Source: Termitomyces sp. T153
Taxonomy: Eukaryota > Basidiomycota > Agaricomycetes > Agaricales > Lyophyllaceae
NCBI GenBank assembly: GCA_018296165.2
Contig: JACKQL020000061.1
Coordinates: 62,001-126,000 of the forward strand
DNA length: 64,000 nt
Direction: 5' to 3'
Part shown: positions 49,930 to 60,470 of the stretch, in pieces
Layout: every line of letters starts with the position of its first letter
How positions within the stretch are numbered: position 1 is the first letter of the stretch
Notes under the pieces: generated by a model
What the model was told of the DNA's origin: nothing
Databases searched by the model: none
The model's input: the letters and a program-made list of their open reading frames with translations, nothing else
Program-made: the position numbers and the translations under genes

Positions 49930-51441
49930 TGCTCAGGCTGCACAGGCCCTATGAGCTCAATGGGCAAGTGGAATCAAGTCAGTGCATGCAGATGAGTGGG
50001 GTCTTCAGGATGGGCTTCTGACCTTCAGAGGATGCATTTATGTGTCTAACATTCTAGAACTTTGCTAGCACATTGTAGAACAACATCACAATTCTCAGGG
50101 AGCTGGATATCCTGGAAGGTGGAAGATGCTGGAGCTGGTATCCTAGAACTATTGGTGGCCACAGATCTCCTGATATGTAGGCACCTACACTAGCACCTGT
50201 GATCTCCATCTCCACACCAAGCCTCACCACCAGCCACTCATGGGCCAACTCTACCAGCTTCCTATTCTGGCTGCATGCTGGAGTGTTGCATCAGTGGATT
50301 TCATTGTAGAACTCCTAGATGCTCATGGATATGATGCAGCAATGGTAGTGGTGGACCTTTATGGTAAACAAGCCCACTTCATCCCTCCCCACATAACATG
50401 CTCTGCCTTGGAAGCAGCTAGTCTGTACCACAAGAATGTCTAGAAGCTCCATGGTCTGTCTAATGGGTATATCTCTGACCAAGGCCCCTAGTTTGTAGCA
50501 GAGTTTACTCAGAAACTGTACTGTCTGCTTGGAGTGAAGCTCCATACCACCACTGCCTATCACCCTCAGTCAGATGGGCAGACAGAGCATGTTAACCAGG
50601 AACTGGAACAGTATCTCTGCCTTTTTTGTAACAAGAGGCAGGATGACTGGGATGAGCTCTTGCCAGATGCTGAGTTCCAGTACAACAATCATGTTCACTC
50701 TTCTATGCAGATGACTCCATTTTCTCTGGACACTGGCAGGCACCCCTGCATGAGATTCAAACCTTGTGCATGCCCTTCTGAGAATGACTCCATAGATGAG
50801 TTTGTGGACAGGATGAAGAGGGTGCAGGAGGAGGCAAAGGCTGCATTGGTAAAAGCCAAGCACAACATGGCACACTACTATGACTATTGCCAGACACCAG
50901 CCCCAGTTTATAAGCCAGAAGACCATGTGTACTTAGATAGCTTGGATATTAAGACAACAAGACCATCTTAAAAACTGTCACATTGTCATCTTGGCCCTTT
51001 CATAGTGGAGAAGAAGGTGGGGCCTTTAGCATACCAACTTAAGCTCCCAGCAGGCCTATGCCAATTGCACCCAGTCTTCAATGTTGTCAAACTTTTCCCA
51101 GTGCTAGAAGATCCAATTCCTGGCCATCACCCTAAGCCACCCCCACCACCAGTCCTGGTCAATGATGAGGAGGAGTATGAAGTGGAGGAAATCTTGGATA
51201 GCAGGATATTCCAGAGGAAGTTGCAGCTCAAGGTGAAGTGGAAGGGATATAGTATTGAGAACATCTCTTAGGAACCACAGGCCAATGTGCATGCACCTGC
51301 CCTGGTCTGGGACTTCTCCCACAGACATTCCAATGCTCCAAAAGCCATCCAAGGCATCTACCCCCTCTCAGCAGCTGACCAGGCAATCCATAACTTCTTC
51401 TATGCAGTGTGTCAAGATGCTGCATGCTAGAGGAGAGGTGA
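49930..51441 (+). pseudogene. Gypsy integrase with chromodomain
   Basis: IVEQHHNSQGAGYPGRW (zinc-binding N-terminal region, damaged), SVASVDFIVELLDAHGYDAA (first catalytic Asp kept), ISDQGP (second Asp kept, before a stop), TAYHPQSDGQTEHVNQELEQ (Glu region), LGPFIVEKKVGPLAYQLKLP, VNDEEEYEVEEILDSRIFQR and LKVKWKGYSIENIS: the chromodomain that marks chromoviruses. Stop codons replace Arg/Trp codons at several points. It ends just before the 3' LTR. Confidence 0.88.
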
Positions 51442-51716
51442 TGTCAGGGAACCACTGACATACATGTTTTGGTCATGTGATTGGTCACATGATCAGTTGC
51501 CACATGCATCCTGTGCAGAACCCACATGGCAAGGTCATGTGACTTTGCATAGATTTTCCAAATCCTGGCATTGGAGATCCTTAGACTTAGTCTCTTTGGA
51601 TCTCCCTCTGCCAGGTGTGTAGTCCTACTTGTAGACATTGTACTGTGCTGAATAGACTTTGGATCTCCCTCTGCCAGTTGTGTGATTGAGCCACAGCCTC
51701 CAGAGGTTGCCTTACA
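51442..51716 (+). mobile_element. 3' LTR of gypsy element 2, about 275 bp, with different U3
   Basis: Begins tgtcagggaaccactgac after the chromodomain end and finishes cctccagaggttgccttaca. Its last 150 bp match the other LTRs (ccttagactt.gtctctttgg, ccctctgccag), but its first 120 bp are unrelated to them and are rich in catgtg/cacatg, including the inverted pair tcatgtga..tcacatga at 51,473-51,492. Confidence 0.85.
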
Positions 51717-53730
51717 CTTGTCAATATGCTCCTTTCAATGGTTAGAATAGAACTTTAAGACAGATTTGCAATCTCTTCAAAATTGATGGAGATATATTTT
51801 TGTGGTCCCTTGAGATTGGTGCCATCAATTACATAATCTGGATCACTACTATAAAAGGAAGTAATTTATGCACCAAAAGCTTGTACAACTCATGACTGTC
51901 TCATACCCTGCCTCAAAATCATCCTGTGAGTTGGTTTCATCTTCACTTGTACTGCCATAATAGTTGACACTGCCTTGCCATGTTGTCTCAGCATCTGAGT
52001 TGAGAATCACTGGCTACATTCTTGTAGACAGAATCAACAACTGGTTTTGACTTAGAAATGAGTGGCCTTCAGTTTCTTCTCCATAAATGAAGTGAAGATA
52101 TGCTTGTATACCTTGAAAGAAGGGTTAGTCATGAACTTTCCATTTTACAAATGTCTGTACCAAAGACTGGGAAAGGTGCCTTTCCAGTCATAAGTGTACC
52201 TATTGTAGATCAGGATAGGCTATTCTCTGCCTGACACTAGCAATTTGCTAGACTTGAGCTTTTTCTTGATCCTAGTTGTGATTCAACAGGCTGTTTAGAA
52301 TCTTGAACACTTGTTTGGTCAAAATATCTTCTAAAGAAGCCTCATTGAGATCAATCTTCTCTTGATGACTGCTCAAACATAGCACATGGTATGGATAGCC
52401 CTCCTCAAATGGTGTTGTCAACTCATATATGGATCCTGGATGCTACTGTAAGTTACAGTTAGTCAAAAACTAGATAACTCCTGCTACAGTGGCTCAAAAA
52501 ACTGTCCCAATGTTTTATACTTTTTGAAAGATGACATTGGCATGAAGGATTGGAAGTATTGAAATTCTGGTTAAATCATGTCAAGTACTATGGCATCATA
52601 GCTACAAATTGCATTTCAGTTTATATCATTCAAATCAAAACTGATGGAGTCATGGCCATTTTAAAATGTTCACTCATTAGGACAGTATCAGGTTCCACTG
52701 ACCACAGGGGCTCAGCTACACTAGGTGAGTCCTTACTAGGTGGATGTGATGTCTTGCACTTATAACCTAGCACTCTGGGGTTGGTGCAGACTGTAGGGAC
52801 TGGTAAGGGGAAGCTAAGGGAAGCAGTCTGAGCAAACCTAGAGTGGTCTGGGGAAGTCTAAGACCAGATATATTAAATGTGGGGCTTAGGCAGGCATCAG
52901 AAACAAGTCCATAAGTGAGTATATGGGCTGCAGTGTAAGTGGAGGCTTTACAAGTGATAGGAGCAGAGCCAGAGTTTTATGGGGGATTAATTAAGAATGA
53001 TGGGTTCTGGGGCCAAGTGTAGGGCAAGGTCCAGAGTTGTCATAAGAACGTTTAATGGTTTGTAGTGTGTGCACAGAGTTCATAATGATGTCAGAGATGA
53101 AAGAAACTTAGGAATGGAAAGGGAAACAGAGACAGTCAAAGTGAGTTGAGATGGAACTGAGAAAAGAGATAGATTCAAGACTAATAATAGAAGTAGAGAC
53201 AAAACAGAGAGAAATACAAGACACCAATAACCAAGTAATATAATATTAAGACTAAGGTAGCAGAAGCTACTCTACATCTTTATATACTAACTACTGGGCC
53301 TTCTCCAGGGGCTGAGTGCATGACAGTGGGGCTTGTCAGAGCCATGCAGGGTTGGCAGGTGTCAGCTCTGATCAGAGGGCAGGCCATGGTGATATTCTGA
53401 TGGAAATGCAGTCCATCCTGTAGTTGTCAGAAAACTCTAAGGTAGTTGTGTAGGTTGCAGGGGTGGTTAAGTGACATACACCTGTGCCAGGGAGAGTGTT
53501 GGAGAGGCTCAGGGGCCTTATAGGCAAGAGGGGGAGCTGAGGAGGCTCACAGGAGAGGGTTTGCTAGGAGGTCATTGGAGTTTGCCAAGAAAGCATTGGA
53601 GTTAGTTGAAATTGGCACCATAGGTCAACAAAGGCTGGGGTGAGTTGGGAGAAGCATTGGGAGAAGCTCCAGGGAGGTGGGGAGTTCTGGGAGAAGGTCT
53701 GGAGGTTCAGGAGTGGGTTGTGACAGACAG
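51717..53730. other. CpG-poor sequence, unassigned
   Basis: Two kilobases with no convincing protein. The left part (to about 52,550) may be decayed minus-strand coding sequence but no family emerges. The right part (52,700-53,730) is purine-rich and promoter/LTR-like, with tatataaat/tatatactaa elements near 52,870 and 53,280, and could be an LTR in reverse orientation. CpG is almost absent throughout. Confidence 0.45.
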
Positions 53731-53750
53731 TTTTTTAAGCATTTCTAATT

Positions 53751-53836
53751 TTGCAGGTTTATCCCTATTTTAGTCAGAAATAAAGAGTAAGTTGCAGGTT
53801 TATCCCTATTTTAGTCAGAAATAAAGAGTAAGTTGC
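53751..53836. repeat. Two-copy tandem repeat, 41-bp period
   Basis: ttgcaggtttatccctattt and its following bases (tagtcagaaataaagagtaag) occur from 53,751 and again from 53,792. It sits between a possible terminal sequence (acagttttttaagcatttc at 53,728) and the Tc1-like frame, so it may belong to that element's subterminal region. Confidence 0.92.
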
Positions 53837-53931
53837 ATGTGGGAATATCAACAGAGTCATGTGTCCATGTTTGGTTATATTTGGGAGTGGTTCAAGTTGG
53901 TTGAATCACATCTTAACCTTCAACTACCATC

Positions 53932-54712
53932 ATGAAAGCTACTTCTCCTGCACAATGCTCTACTGTTGCTTCTCTCCTTGCTCAAGAGTATTCTCTGCAT
54001 CAGATTGAGGCTAAAACTGGTCTAGAGAAGTCTACTATTGGGAGGATTGGTAGAGATTTGGAGGTGGACAAGGATAACCATCTTGGAGGCTGTCCAGCTA
54101 AGCTTACTCCATATAATAAACAGGCTATTGTTTAACAAATCTAAGCTAGGAGACTTGATACAGCTGTTCAGGCTACCAATTTTATCAACAACATCATTTC
54201 CAACCCTGTCTCTCCTCATACTGTCTGGAATGTGCTGAAGGAGGAGGGGTATTGGTCTGCTACAAAGAGGAAAGTTCTTATGCTCAAAGCTAGACATCAG
54301 CAACTATGACTTAAATGGGCTCAAGAGCATCAGAACTGGACTGTGGAGGACTGAAAAGATGAGACAAAGATTAAACAGGAATGGGTCAGATGGAAAGCAG
54401 TATGTGTGGAAGCTATGAGAAGGCATTTCAAATGGCCACTTGCAGGACTCAAGAGTAAGAGCACTTTCCACAAACTCCAGGCAGCATGAGACAAAGGAAG
54501 AGGGTGGTGGGGGTAGTCTGTGATTTTCATCCATGAAACAGAAATATAGTCTCCTTTGAGTAGAATTAAGGAAACACCAATTTTATCTAGCTATTGTATG
54601 ATTGGACTAAGATGGCAACTCCAGGATAAGTTATGGGCCAAGATCCCCACCATAGGAAGTCAGGCAAACCACAAAGTGACAGGAGAACAGCCCAACACCA
54701 ATTGACCATTGT
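53932..54712 (+). pseudogene. Tc1/mariner-like transposase, N-terminal part, decayed
   Basis: The N-terminal helix-turn-helix region of a fungal Tc1-like transposase: SPAQCSTVASLLAQEYSLHQ, IEAKTGLEKSTIGRIGRDLE, then a basic linker GGCPAKLTPYNKQAIV, ISNPVSPHTVWNVLKEEGYW, and KWAQEHQNWTVED before a stop, where the family has the first catalytic Asp (SDETK); DETK survives, but the residues in front are deleted. Several stops replace Arg/Trp codons, and the later frame is scrambled. The DDE C-terminal half is absent, and the reading ends at the solo LTR inserted at 54,713. Confidence 0.75.
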
Positions 54713-55153
54713 TGTTAGAGGATGTCCCACTTGTTCCCCCTTTTCCTCCTCCAGTTCTCATTGGATTCCCCTCCTTATAATTTTCCTTTGTTCTTCTTCC
54801 TTTTTCCTATCTATCAGTCCTAGTCTCAGCCCTCTTGCTTTACTGGTTCTCTGTGAATTATCAGACAAGTGTGACCCCTTTGGCACTACCACCAGCTTAT
54901 GTCAGTGCTAACCAATTTCTGACACATCACTTTTGTCTTTTCTCTCTGTCATACTGTATAGTTGTTTCTCATGCTTCTGAAGCCTCTGAAGCATCACACC
55001 TGGCCTAAGGAATTCTCAGACTTGTTCTCTTTGGATCTCCCTCTGCCAGGTGAGTAGTTATAATCAGTAGACACTGTACAGTAATGAATTGACTTTGGAT
55101 CTCCCTCTGCCAGTTGTGTGATTGAGCCACAGCCTCCAGAGATTTCCCTTACA
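54713..55153 (+). mobile_element. Solo gypsy LTR, about 441 bp
   Basis: Starts tgttagaggatgtcccac, matching the start of the LTR at 45,971, and ends cagagatttcccttaca. Contains cagacttgttctctttgg at 55,017 and two ccctctgccag motifs. No coding sequence of a gypsy element adjoins it. Flanking pentamers attgt and attat differ by one base and may be a decayed target-site duplication. Confidence 0.82.
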
Positions 55154-55396
55154 ATTATTGTCCAAGAAAGTGGTCAACAGTAGCTGCTCAAAGGAAAAAA
55201 GGAGAGAAGTAGCCACATTAGAAGGCTGGATTCTTAGATCTTGAGAAGTCAGTTTTGGCAACATTACACTGTTGCAAGGTGCTGAATATCAACAAATCCT
55301 GGTTGAGCTATAAGTAGACAAAAAGGAATAATGTTAATCAGGTGTCCTTCCCAAATTTTGTAGATTTACTAATCCCACTTCCCATACATAATAAAA
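55154..55396. other. CpG-poor spacer
   Basis: No feature recognised. If the solo LTR interrupted the Tc1-like element, the missing C-terminal half of the transposase should be here, but no match to it is visible, so that half was probably lost by deletion. Confidence 0.4.
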
Positions 55397-55590
55397 GCCA
55401 TTTGGTATAGTGGACATTCTCACTGACATTTGTAAGGTTAGGCTCATATAAGTTCATGTTTCAAATGCACAAGTTGTAAGTTCTTCATTAGGACCATAGC
55501 TCATTTAGTATAGTGGACATTCTCACTGACATTTGTAGGGTTAGGCTCATATGAGTTCATGTTTCAAACCCACAAGTTGTAAGTTCTTCA
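55397..55590 (+). repeat. Tandem tRNA-like (SINE-head-like) repeat, two copies
   Basis: Copies at 55,397-55,487 and 55,499-55,590, about 90% identical. Each has, eight bases in, ttggtatagtgg or ttagtatagtgg, matching a tRNA D-arm/box A, and about 50 bases on gtttcaaatgc or gtttcaaaccc, resembling a T-loop/box B in which the usual ttcga has become ttcaa. The spacing is 11 nt longer than in a class I tRNA. No convincing cloverleaf, so not called as a tRNA gene. Confidence 0.5.
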
Positions 55591-55889
55591 ATATCTCAGT
55601 TGTTAACTAATCAGTTACAAGTAGTAATACAATAATGAAAGGAATAAAATGAGTAAGAAAATAAGCAAGTAGACAGAAAGTAAGGAAGTGAATAGAAAGT
55701 GAGTAGGTGTTGAATGAGTAAGTAGAAAATGAGTTGAAGTTAGTAGAGAGAAAGTGAATAGGTAATAGAAATACTGACAAGTTGCTAAACTTTTTCAGAT
55801 GCTAACCAGACTGCAATCACACCTGATCAAGGTTGATGTGACCAAACCTTAAAATTGGATCTTATCTAAAGTTAGCTCATTCTGGCTTT
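55591..55889. other. Purine-rich CpG-poor spacer
   Basis: A run of gaaagtgagtagg-like purine-rich repeats at about 55,620-55,760 with no open frame of note. Possibly the tail or body of the flanking SINE-like repeat; this cannot be shown. Confidence 0.4.
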
Positions 55890-56020
55890 TGCTCTGTGTA
55901 AACACAACCTTCAATAAATCAAACTCCACTTCTACATACTCTATCTGTTAGATGGGCTATGATTGTTTAAGCCCCTATTAACTCAACAATTAGGGATTTC
56001 CTACACTGAGAATGTGATCC
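55890..56020. repeat. 131-bp direct repeat, left copy (TRIM-like)
   Basis: Matches 56,341-56,471 with about 90% identity (gctctgtgtaaacacaacc versus gctctgtataaatgcaacc, then a long identical stretch through ccacttctacatactctatc). The 320-bp interval holds tatataaaagg at 56,040, a good TATA box. The arrangement resembles a miniature LTR element or an LTR junction. Confidence 0.85.
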
Positions 56021-56340
56021 CTGGATCAGGACAGATATAGTATATAAAAGGAAGATATGGACAGATATGGACAGATATAATCAGAACAGAGAAAGAAGAA
56101 CACAAATGAAGAAAATAAATCTTAAAATATTCAATGTCTTGTTGAAAATCAAAAAATGTGTGCCTATTCAAGTCAAAGGTGTGGGTTGGGTGGGTGAAGC
56201 TAAAACTGTCTAATACCATACACATTCTACATGACCATGTTGATGGAGGTTGGTGGTTAGACAGCTCACAGTCATGTTACTTCACATGTCAAAATACATC
56301 TTCTTTTCTCCCCATCCCTCCTTCTGTAGAAATGTCATTT

Positions 56341-56471
56341 TGCTCTGTATAAATGCAACCTTCAATAAATCAAACTCCACTTCTACATACTCTATCTGTT
56401 AGATGGGCTATAATCATTTAAGCCCCTATTAACTTGATGATTAGGCGTTTTCTGCACTGAGAATGTGATCC
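56341..56471. repeat. 131-bp direct repeat, right copy (TRIM-like)
   Basis: Partner of 55,890-56,020. tgttagatgggctat occurs within each copy (55,947 and 56,398), which could be the true LTR start, making the unit 451 bp long. The right copy keeps one CpG (aggcgtt) that the left lacks (agggatt). Confidence 0.85.
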
Positions 56472-56559
56472 TCACCCCAGACCAGAGGTGAAGTGAAGCA
56501 AAGGATGATCCCCTCACTACTGGCTAACTGCAATCAAGGTATGAAAGCACTGGCCTGAA

Positions 56560-56909
56560 TGTCAGGGGACTTCCATTTCTAACCTCTGTGACTGGTTCCA
56601 GCACCTCTGCAGCTTGTTTAATGTCTTTGGGGCTCTTTTCAGAACTCTGGAGTTCTCCATATTACCTCAGCAACCATTGCCCTAGGGTTAGGAGTAACTC
56701 TGGTCACCTGTACAGTAGTTCCCACATCTCTGCCACCCACTGATGCACCACGCCAAGCAGTGGGGATCCTTAGACTTGTTCTCTTTGGATTCCCCTCTGC
56801 TAGGTGATTAGTTACTGATTTATATCATTGTCTACTCTGCTAATATACTTTGGATTCTCCTCTGCTAGCTGTGTGACTCTGATCCACTGCTCCAGAGGTT
56901 GCCCTTACA
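56560..56909 (+). mobile_element. 5' LTR of gypsy element 3
   Basis: Starts tgtcagg and ends cttaca. The motif agacttgttct at 56,772-56,782 lies 138 bp from the LTR end and is the likely R start (see primer-binding site). Confidence 0.92.
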
Positions 56910-56911
56910 GC

Positions 56912-56922
56912 AGAACAAGTCT
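56912..56922 (+). promoter_or_regulatory. Putative self-priming primer-binding site
   Basis: agaacaagtct, two bases after the 5' LTR, is the exact reverse complement of agacttgttct at 56,772-56,782 inside the LTR. In the fission-yeast retrotransposon Tf1 the first 11 nt of the mRNA fold back on the PBS and prime minus-strand synthesis. The length and position here agree with that scheme; transcription start is inferred, not shown. Confidence 0.65.
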
Positions 56923-57015
56923 CCTAAAACTGGCCTGGAAGCCTCATATAGCTGCAAGGAACATCTGAGCCACTACCTGTCACTTCTCTGCTAGGATTAA
57001 GCACCATGGAGTTCT

Positions 57016-58240
57016 ATGTCTCAGCTTGCTAACCCAGATACACCCTTGGAGGCCCCAGCCCTGCAGGACAAAGCCTGGACTTGCCTGCTCCACCTAAAGA
57101 CCCAGGTGCAAATAATGCAATCATCTCTTACCCACCATATGACCAAACTCTCTACTCTCCATCAGACAACAGATCTTATCTCCCAATTTCTCCAGGTGCT
57201 GCTAGAATGCCTAAGCCCTAATTCCACCCCTCCTGCAGTGGCAGAACCAGCTCTGCCTGCCACAGCACCTACTCCAGTGGCTCCAGTGACTCTATGGCCA
57301 CAGATCCCTTGTCCAGTACTGCCAGACACATACAATGGCATCTGATCTGGTGGGGAGCAATTCTTACAGTCCTGCCTCACCTACATCCACCTCAGCAGGG
57401 ACACTTTTGACTCCAATGCATTGAAAATAGCCTAGGTGCTGTCATACATAAAGACTGGATATGCCTCCACCTATGTGCTGTGAGTTTTCCACTGTTCTGG
57501 AGGTATGGGGAGCTTCCCAGACTGAGCCATCTTTGAGAAGGACTTTTGCAGGGAGTTTTTCCCATTAGACCCCACCAAGATGGCAGCACTGATGCTGTGT
57601 GACAGGGAGCAGTACAGACAAGGAAAGCATACATTGGATGAGTACATTGACTCATTCCAAGCCCTGGTCAAACAGGCCACCTACTCCGATGGCTTCCAAC
57701 TATGCCTCACCTTCTGGGATGGCTTGCACTCCACCTTGGTGGAACACATTGACAACCTAGTAGAGGGTTGCCTCAACAATGAAAAGATTGTGTCATGGTA
57801 TGAGGTGGCCCAAGACCAATGGCAACTCATGGAGATATGGAGGGAGCTCCACTACCCCCATTTCACACTGTGCCCTGCTCTGGTCAGCAACCTCCACCAC
57901 CCCACACCTACTCACCCAGTGCCAGCCCTAACCTTCAGCTACCCCTGCAGCATGTCCTCTGCCACCAGGAATTCCCATGGATGTGGATGTGGCCTGACAA
58001 CTCCGTGCTGCCCTGCTGTTGTGCCAGAGATGCAAGAAGCCTGGGCACTTTGCACGACACTATCTTCTGGGCCTGGAGGTATGCTACCTCTGCATGGTGG
58101 AGCAGAAGAAACTTCTCCTACAGCTCTTGGCTGCAAAAGATGCTGCTGGAGCTCCATTACTAGACAAGCTCATGCCAGAATTGACTCTGGAGAAAGCCAG
58201 TATGTGCACCTCACCTCTGGAGTGGGAGGAGGATTTTTAG
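57016..58240 (+). pseudogene. Gag of gypsy element 3
   Basis: Start Met at 57,016, MSQLANPDTPLEAPALQDKA, then helical gag text: HHMTKLSTLHQTTDLISQFL, and after an early stop (a TGA in a GI-stop-SGG context at 57,343, likely from an Arg CGA) PTKMAALMLCDREQYRQGKH, TLDEYIDSFQALVKQATYSD and EGCLNNEKIVSWYEVAQDQW. The zinc knuckle reads CQRCKKPGHFARHY at 58,022-58,063: the last Cys is Tyr, so the knuckle is broken. It continues in a new frame to LLQLLAAKDAAGAP. Confidence 0.82.
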
Positions 58241-58251
58241 TTGAGTGATGG

Positions 58252-58827
58252 ATGAGGTGTATGCCTCTGTCACTAGATGCTAACAGGTTCTCTTATCTGT
58301 CAATAGAAAATGAAACTGCCTTTTCTGATGCCCTTCATTCTGAGACAGAAGAACCTCAAAGCCCCCTTTCAGATATACAAACACTAACTTCGGAGCCCCC
58401 ACTAAGCTCTCTGACACCTCCAAAAGTCCAACAGTGCAGCCCTGCTTGGGCACATCAAATGCTCCAACAGTATGTGATGGCCTCTGACTCATCCACTCAT
58501 TCCCTGCACCTCAATGTGGAGATCAAGATAACAGACACCCAGCAAAATTGCAGAGTCATGGCTCTCCTGGACAGTAGAGCAATGGGACTTTTCCTGGACT
58601 CAGAGTTTGTCAAATGCCATGGCCTTACCACACAGCCCCTTCCCAAGCCCATTCCTGTCTACAACATCAATGGAATGCCTAACAAAGCCAGCACATTTAG
58701 CTCCATGGTCAACCTGGTTCTCTGCTATCAGAGTCATGTGGAGTGCACTGTATTTGCTGTCACCAGCTTGGGAAGGCAAGACATGATCCTTGGATTTACA
58801 TGGATTTACATGGCTCTGAAAGCATAA
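58252..58827 (+). pseudogene. Aspartic protease of gypsy element 3, DSR mutant
   Basis: A 191-codon open frame with EIKITDTQQNCRVMALLDSR, where the catalytic motif D-S/T-G-A reads D-S-R-A (about 58,570), and SLGRQDMILGFTW further on. The Gly-to-Arg change beside the catalytic Asp should inactivate the enzyme. The catalytic Asp is kept. Confidence 0.82.
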
Positions 58828-59119
58828 TTCCAAGGTCAATTGGACCAAAGGAGAGGTGACCATGAGTAGATGCTCCAGGAAGTGCTCTGCCTGCACTGTG
58901 GAGGACAGAGTGGAGCATTGGACCCAAGTCCAAGAATATGCAGCCATCCAAGCATGTCATGCTGGCCCTCTCCTCTTCACTGATCTAGACCTCCTGAACC
59001 CCCCACCTCTGGTGTTCCCTCATAGAGAGGCCCTTTACAAGGATGATTGGAGCAATAGCAGAGCCCCAGAGGGGGAGTGTGGAGGGGAGTTTGGTGGTAT
59101 ACATGAGCTGGAGCTCCCA

Positions 59120-60470
59120 GATGAGGTGAGAGAGGCAGGGGATTGAATCTATGTTACCACCATCTACTCACCACCCTCCATTGCAGAAATCAGGGCTAGC
59201 CAGACTATATTCCAGAGGCTGGCCCAGGCATTTGCTGCCAATGCCACACCTCAAGAGTTCTGGGACATGGTACCCCCCTACCTGCATGCATTTGAAGATG
59301 TATTCTCCAAAGCCTCCTTTGACTTGCTTCTGGAGCACAAGAGGTGAAACCATGCTATCAAACTGCTGCCCAACTCTGCACTCCCAGCTGCAAGGTCTAC
59401 CCCCTCACACCCAGGGAGAAGGACAAGCTTGATGCATTTCTACAGGAGAATTTGAACTCTAGTCATATCCATCTGTCCAAGTCCCTAATGGCATCTCCAG
59501 TCTTCTTCATCAAAAAGAAGGATGGCTCCTTCCAACTGGTACAGGACTATCATGTACTCAATGCCATGATAGTGAAGAACTGTTACCCCCTCCCCCTTGT
59601 CTCTGAGCTCATCAACAACCTCCAGAGCATGCAATACTTCACTAAACTGGATGTCCAGTGAGGTTACAACAATGTGTGCATTTAGGAAGGAGACAAGTAG
59701 AAGGTGGCCTTCCAGACCAACTGGGGATTGTTCAAGCTGCTTGTCATGTTCCTTGGTCTCACCAACAGCCTGGCTACCTTCCAGACCATGATGAACAACA
59801 TCTTCTGGGACCTCATTGTGGAGGGTGTAGTGTGCATGTACCTCAATGACATCCTCATCTACACCAAAATGCTGGAGGAACACTGTCAGATCACTTGTCT
59901 TGTTCTGGAATGCCTCTGCCAGCACCAGCTCTACTTCAAGCTGGAGAAGTGCAAGTTTGAATAAACCCAGATTGAGTACCTCAGCCTGATCATCTCCCAT
60001 GGAGCAGTGGAGATGGACCCAGTGAAGGTAGCAGGTGTGGTAGAGTGGCCAGAGCCCCAAGACAAGAAGGAGGTATAGGTGTTCCTTGGTTTTGCAAACT
60101 CCTACCAGAGATTCATCCAGGACTTCTTGCACTACACCTGCCCACTGTTTGACCTCATGGAAAAGAATGTTACATGGAGCTAGGGACCTTCAGAGCAGAT
60201 GGCCTTTGACACTCTAAAGTGTGCTGTGACCTCTGGGCCTGTCCTCCTATTCCTAGATGACAACTCTCCCTTCTGCATAGAGGCTGACAGCTCTGACTTT
60301 GCTACTGGGGCAGTGCTCTCACAGCAATCTCTGGAGGATGGGAAGTGGCATCTGGTGGCCTTTTACTCCAAAAGCCTAAATGCAGTGGAATGGAACTAGG
60401 AAATTCACAACAAGGAGATGCTGGCCATCATCTGGTCATTCAAGGAGTGGTGGCACTTCCTGGAAGGTGC
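59120..60470 (+). pseudogene. Reverse transcriptase/RNase H of gypsy element 3, YLND mutant
   Basis: [28 protein letters not shown] then a stop, [20 protein letters not shown] and CMYLNDILIYTKMLEEH: the YxDD box at 59,839-59,850 has Asn for the first Asp. IEYLSLIISHGAVEMDPVKV and RNase H text (PVLLFLDDNSPFCIEADSSD, LAIIWSFKEWWHFLEG) follow. Stops occur at positions where the related element has Arg, Gln or Trp. The RNase H domain is cut short at the deletion junction near 60,470. Confidence 0.87.
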
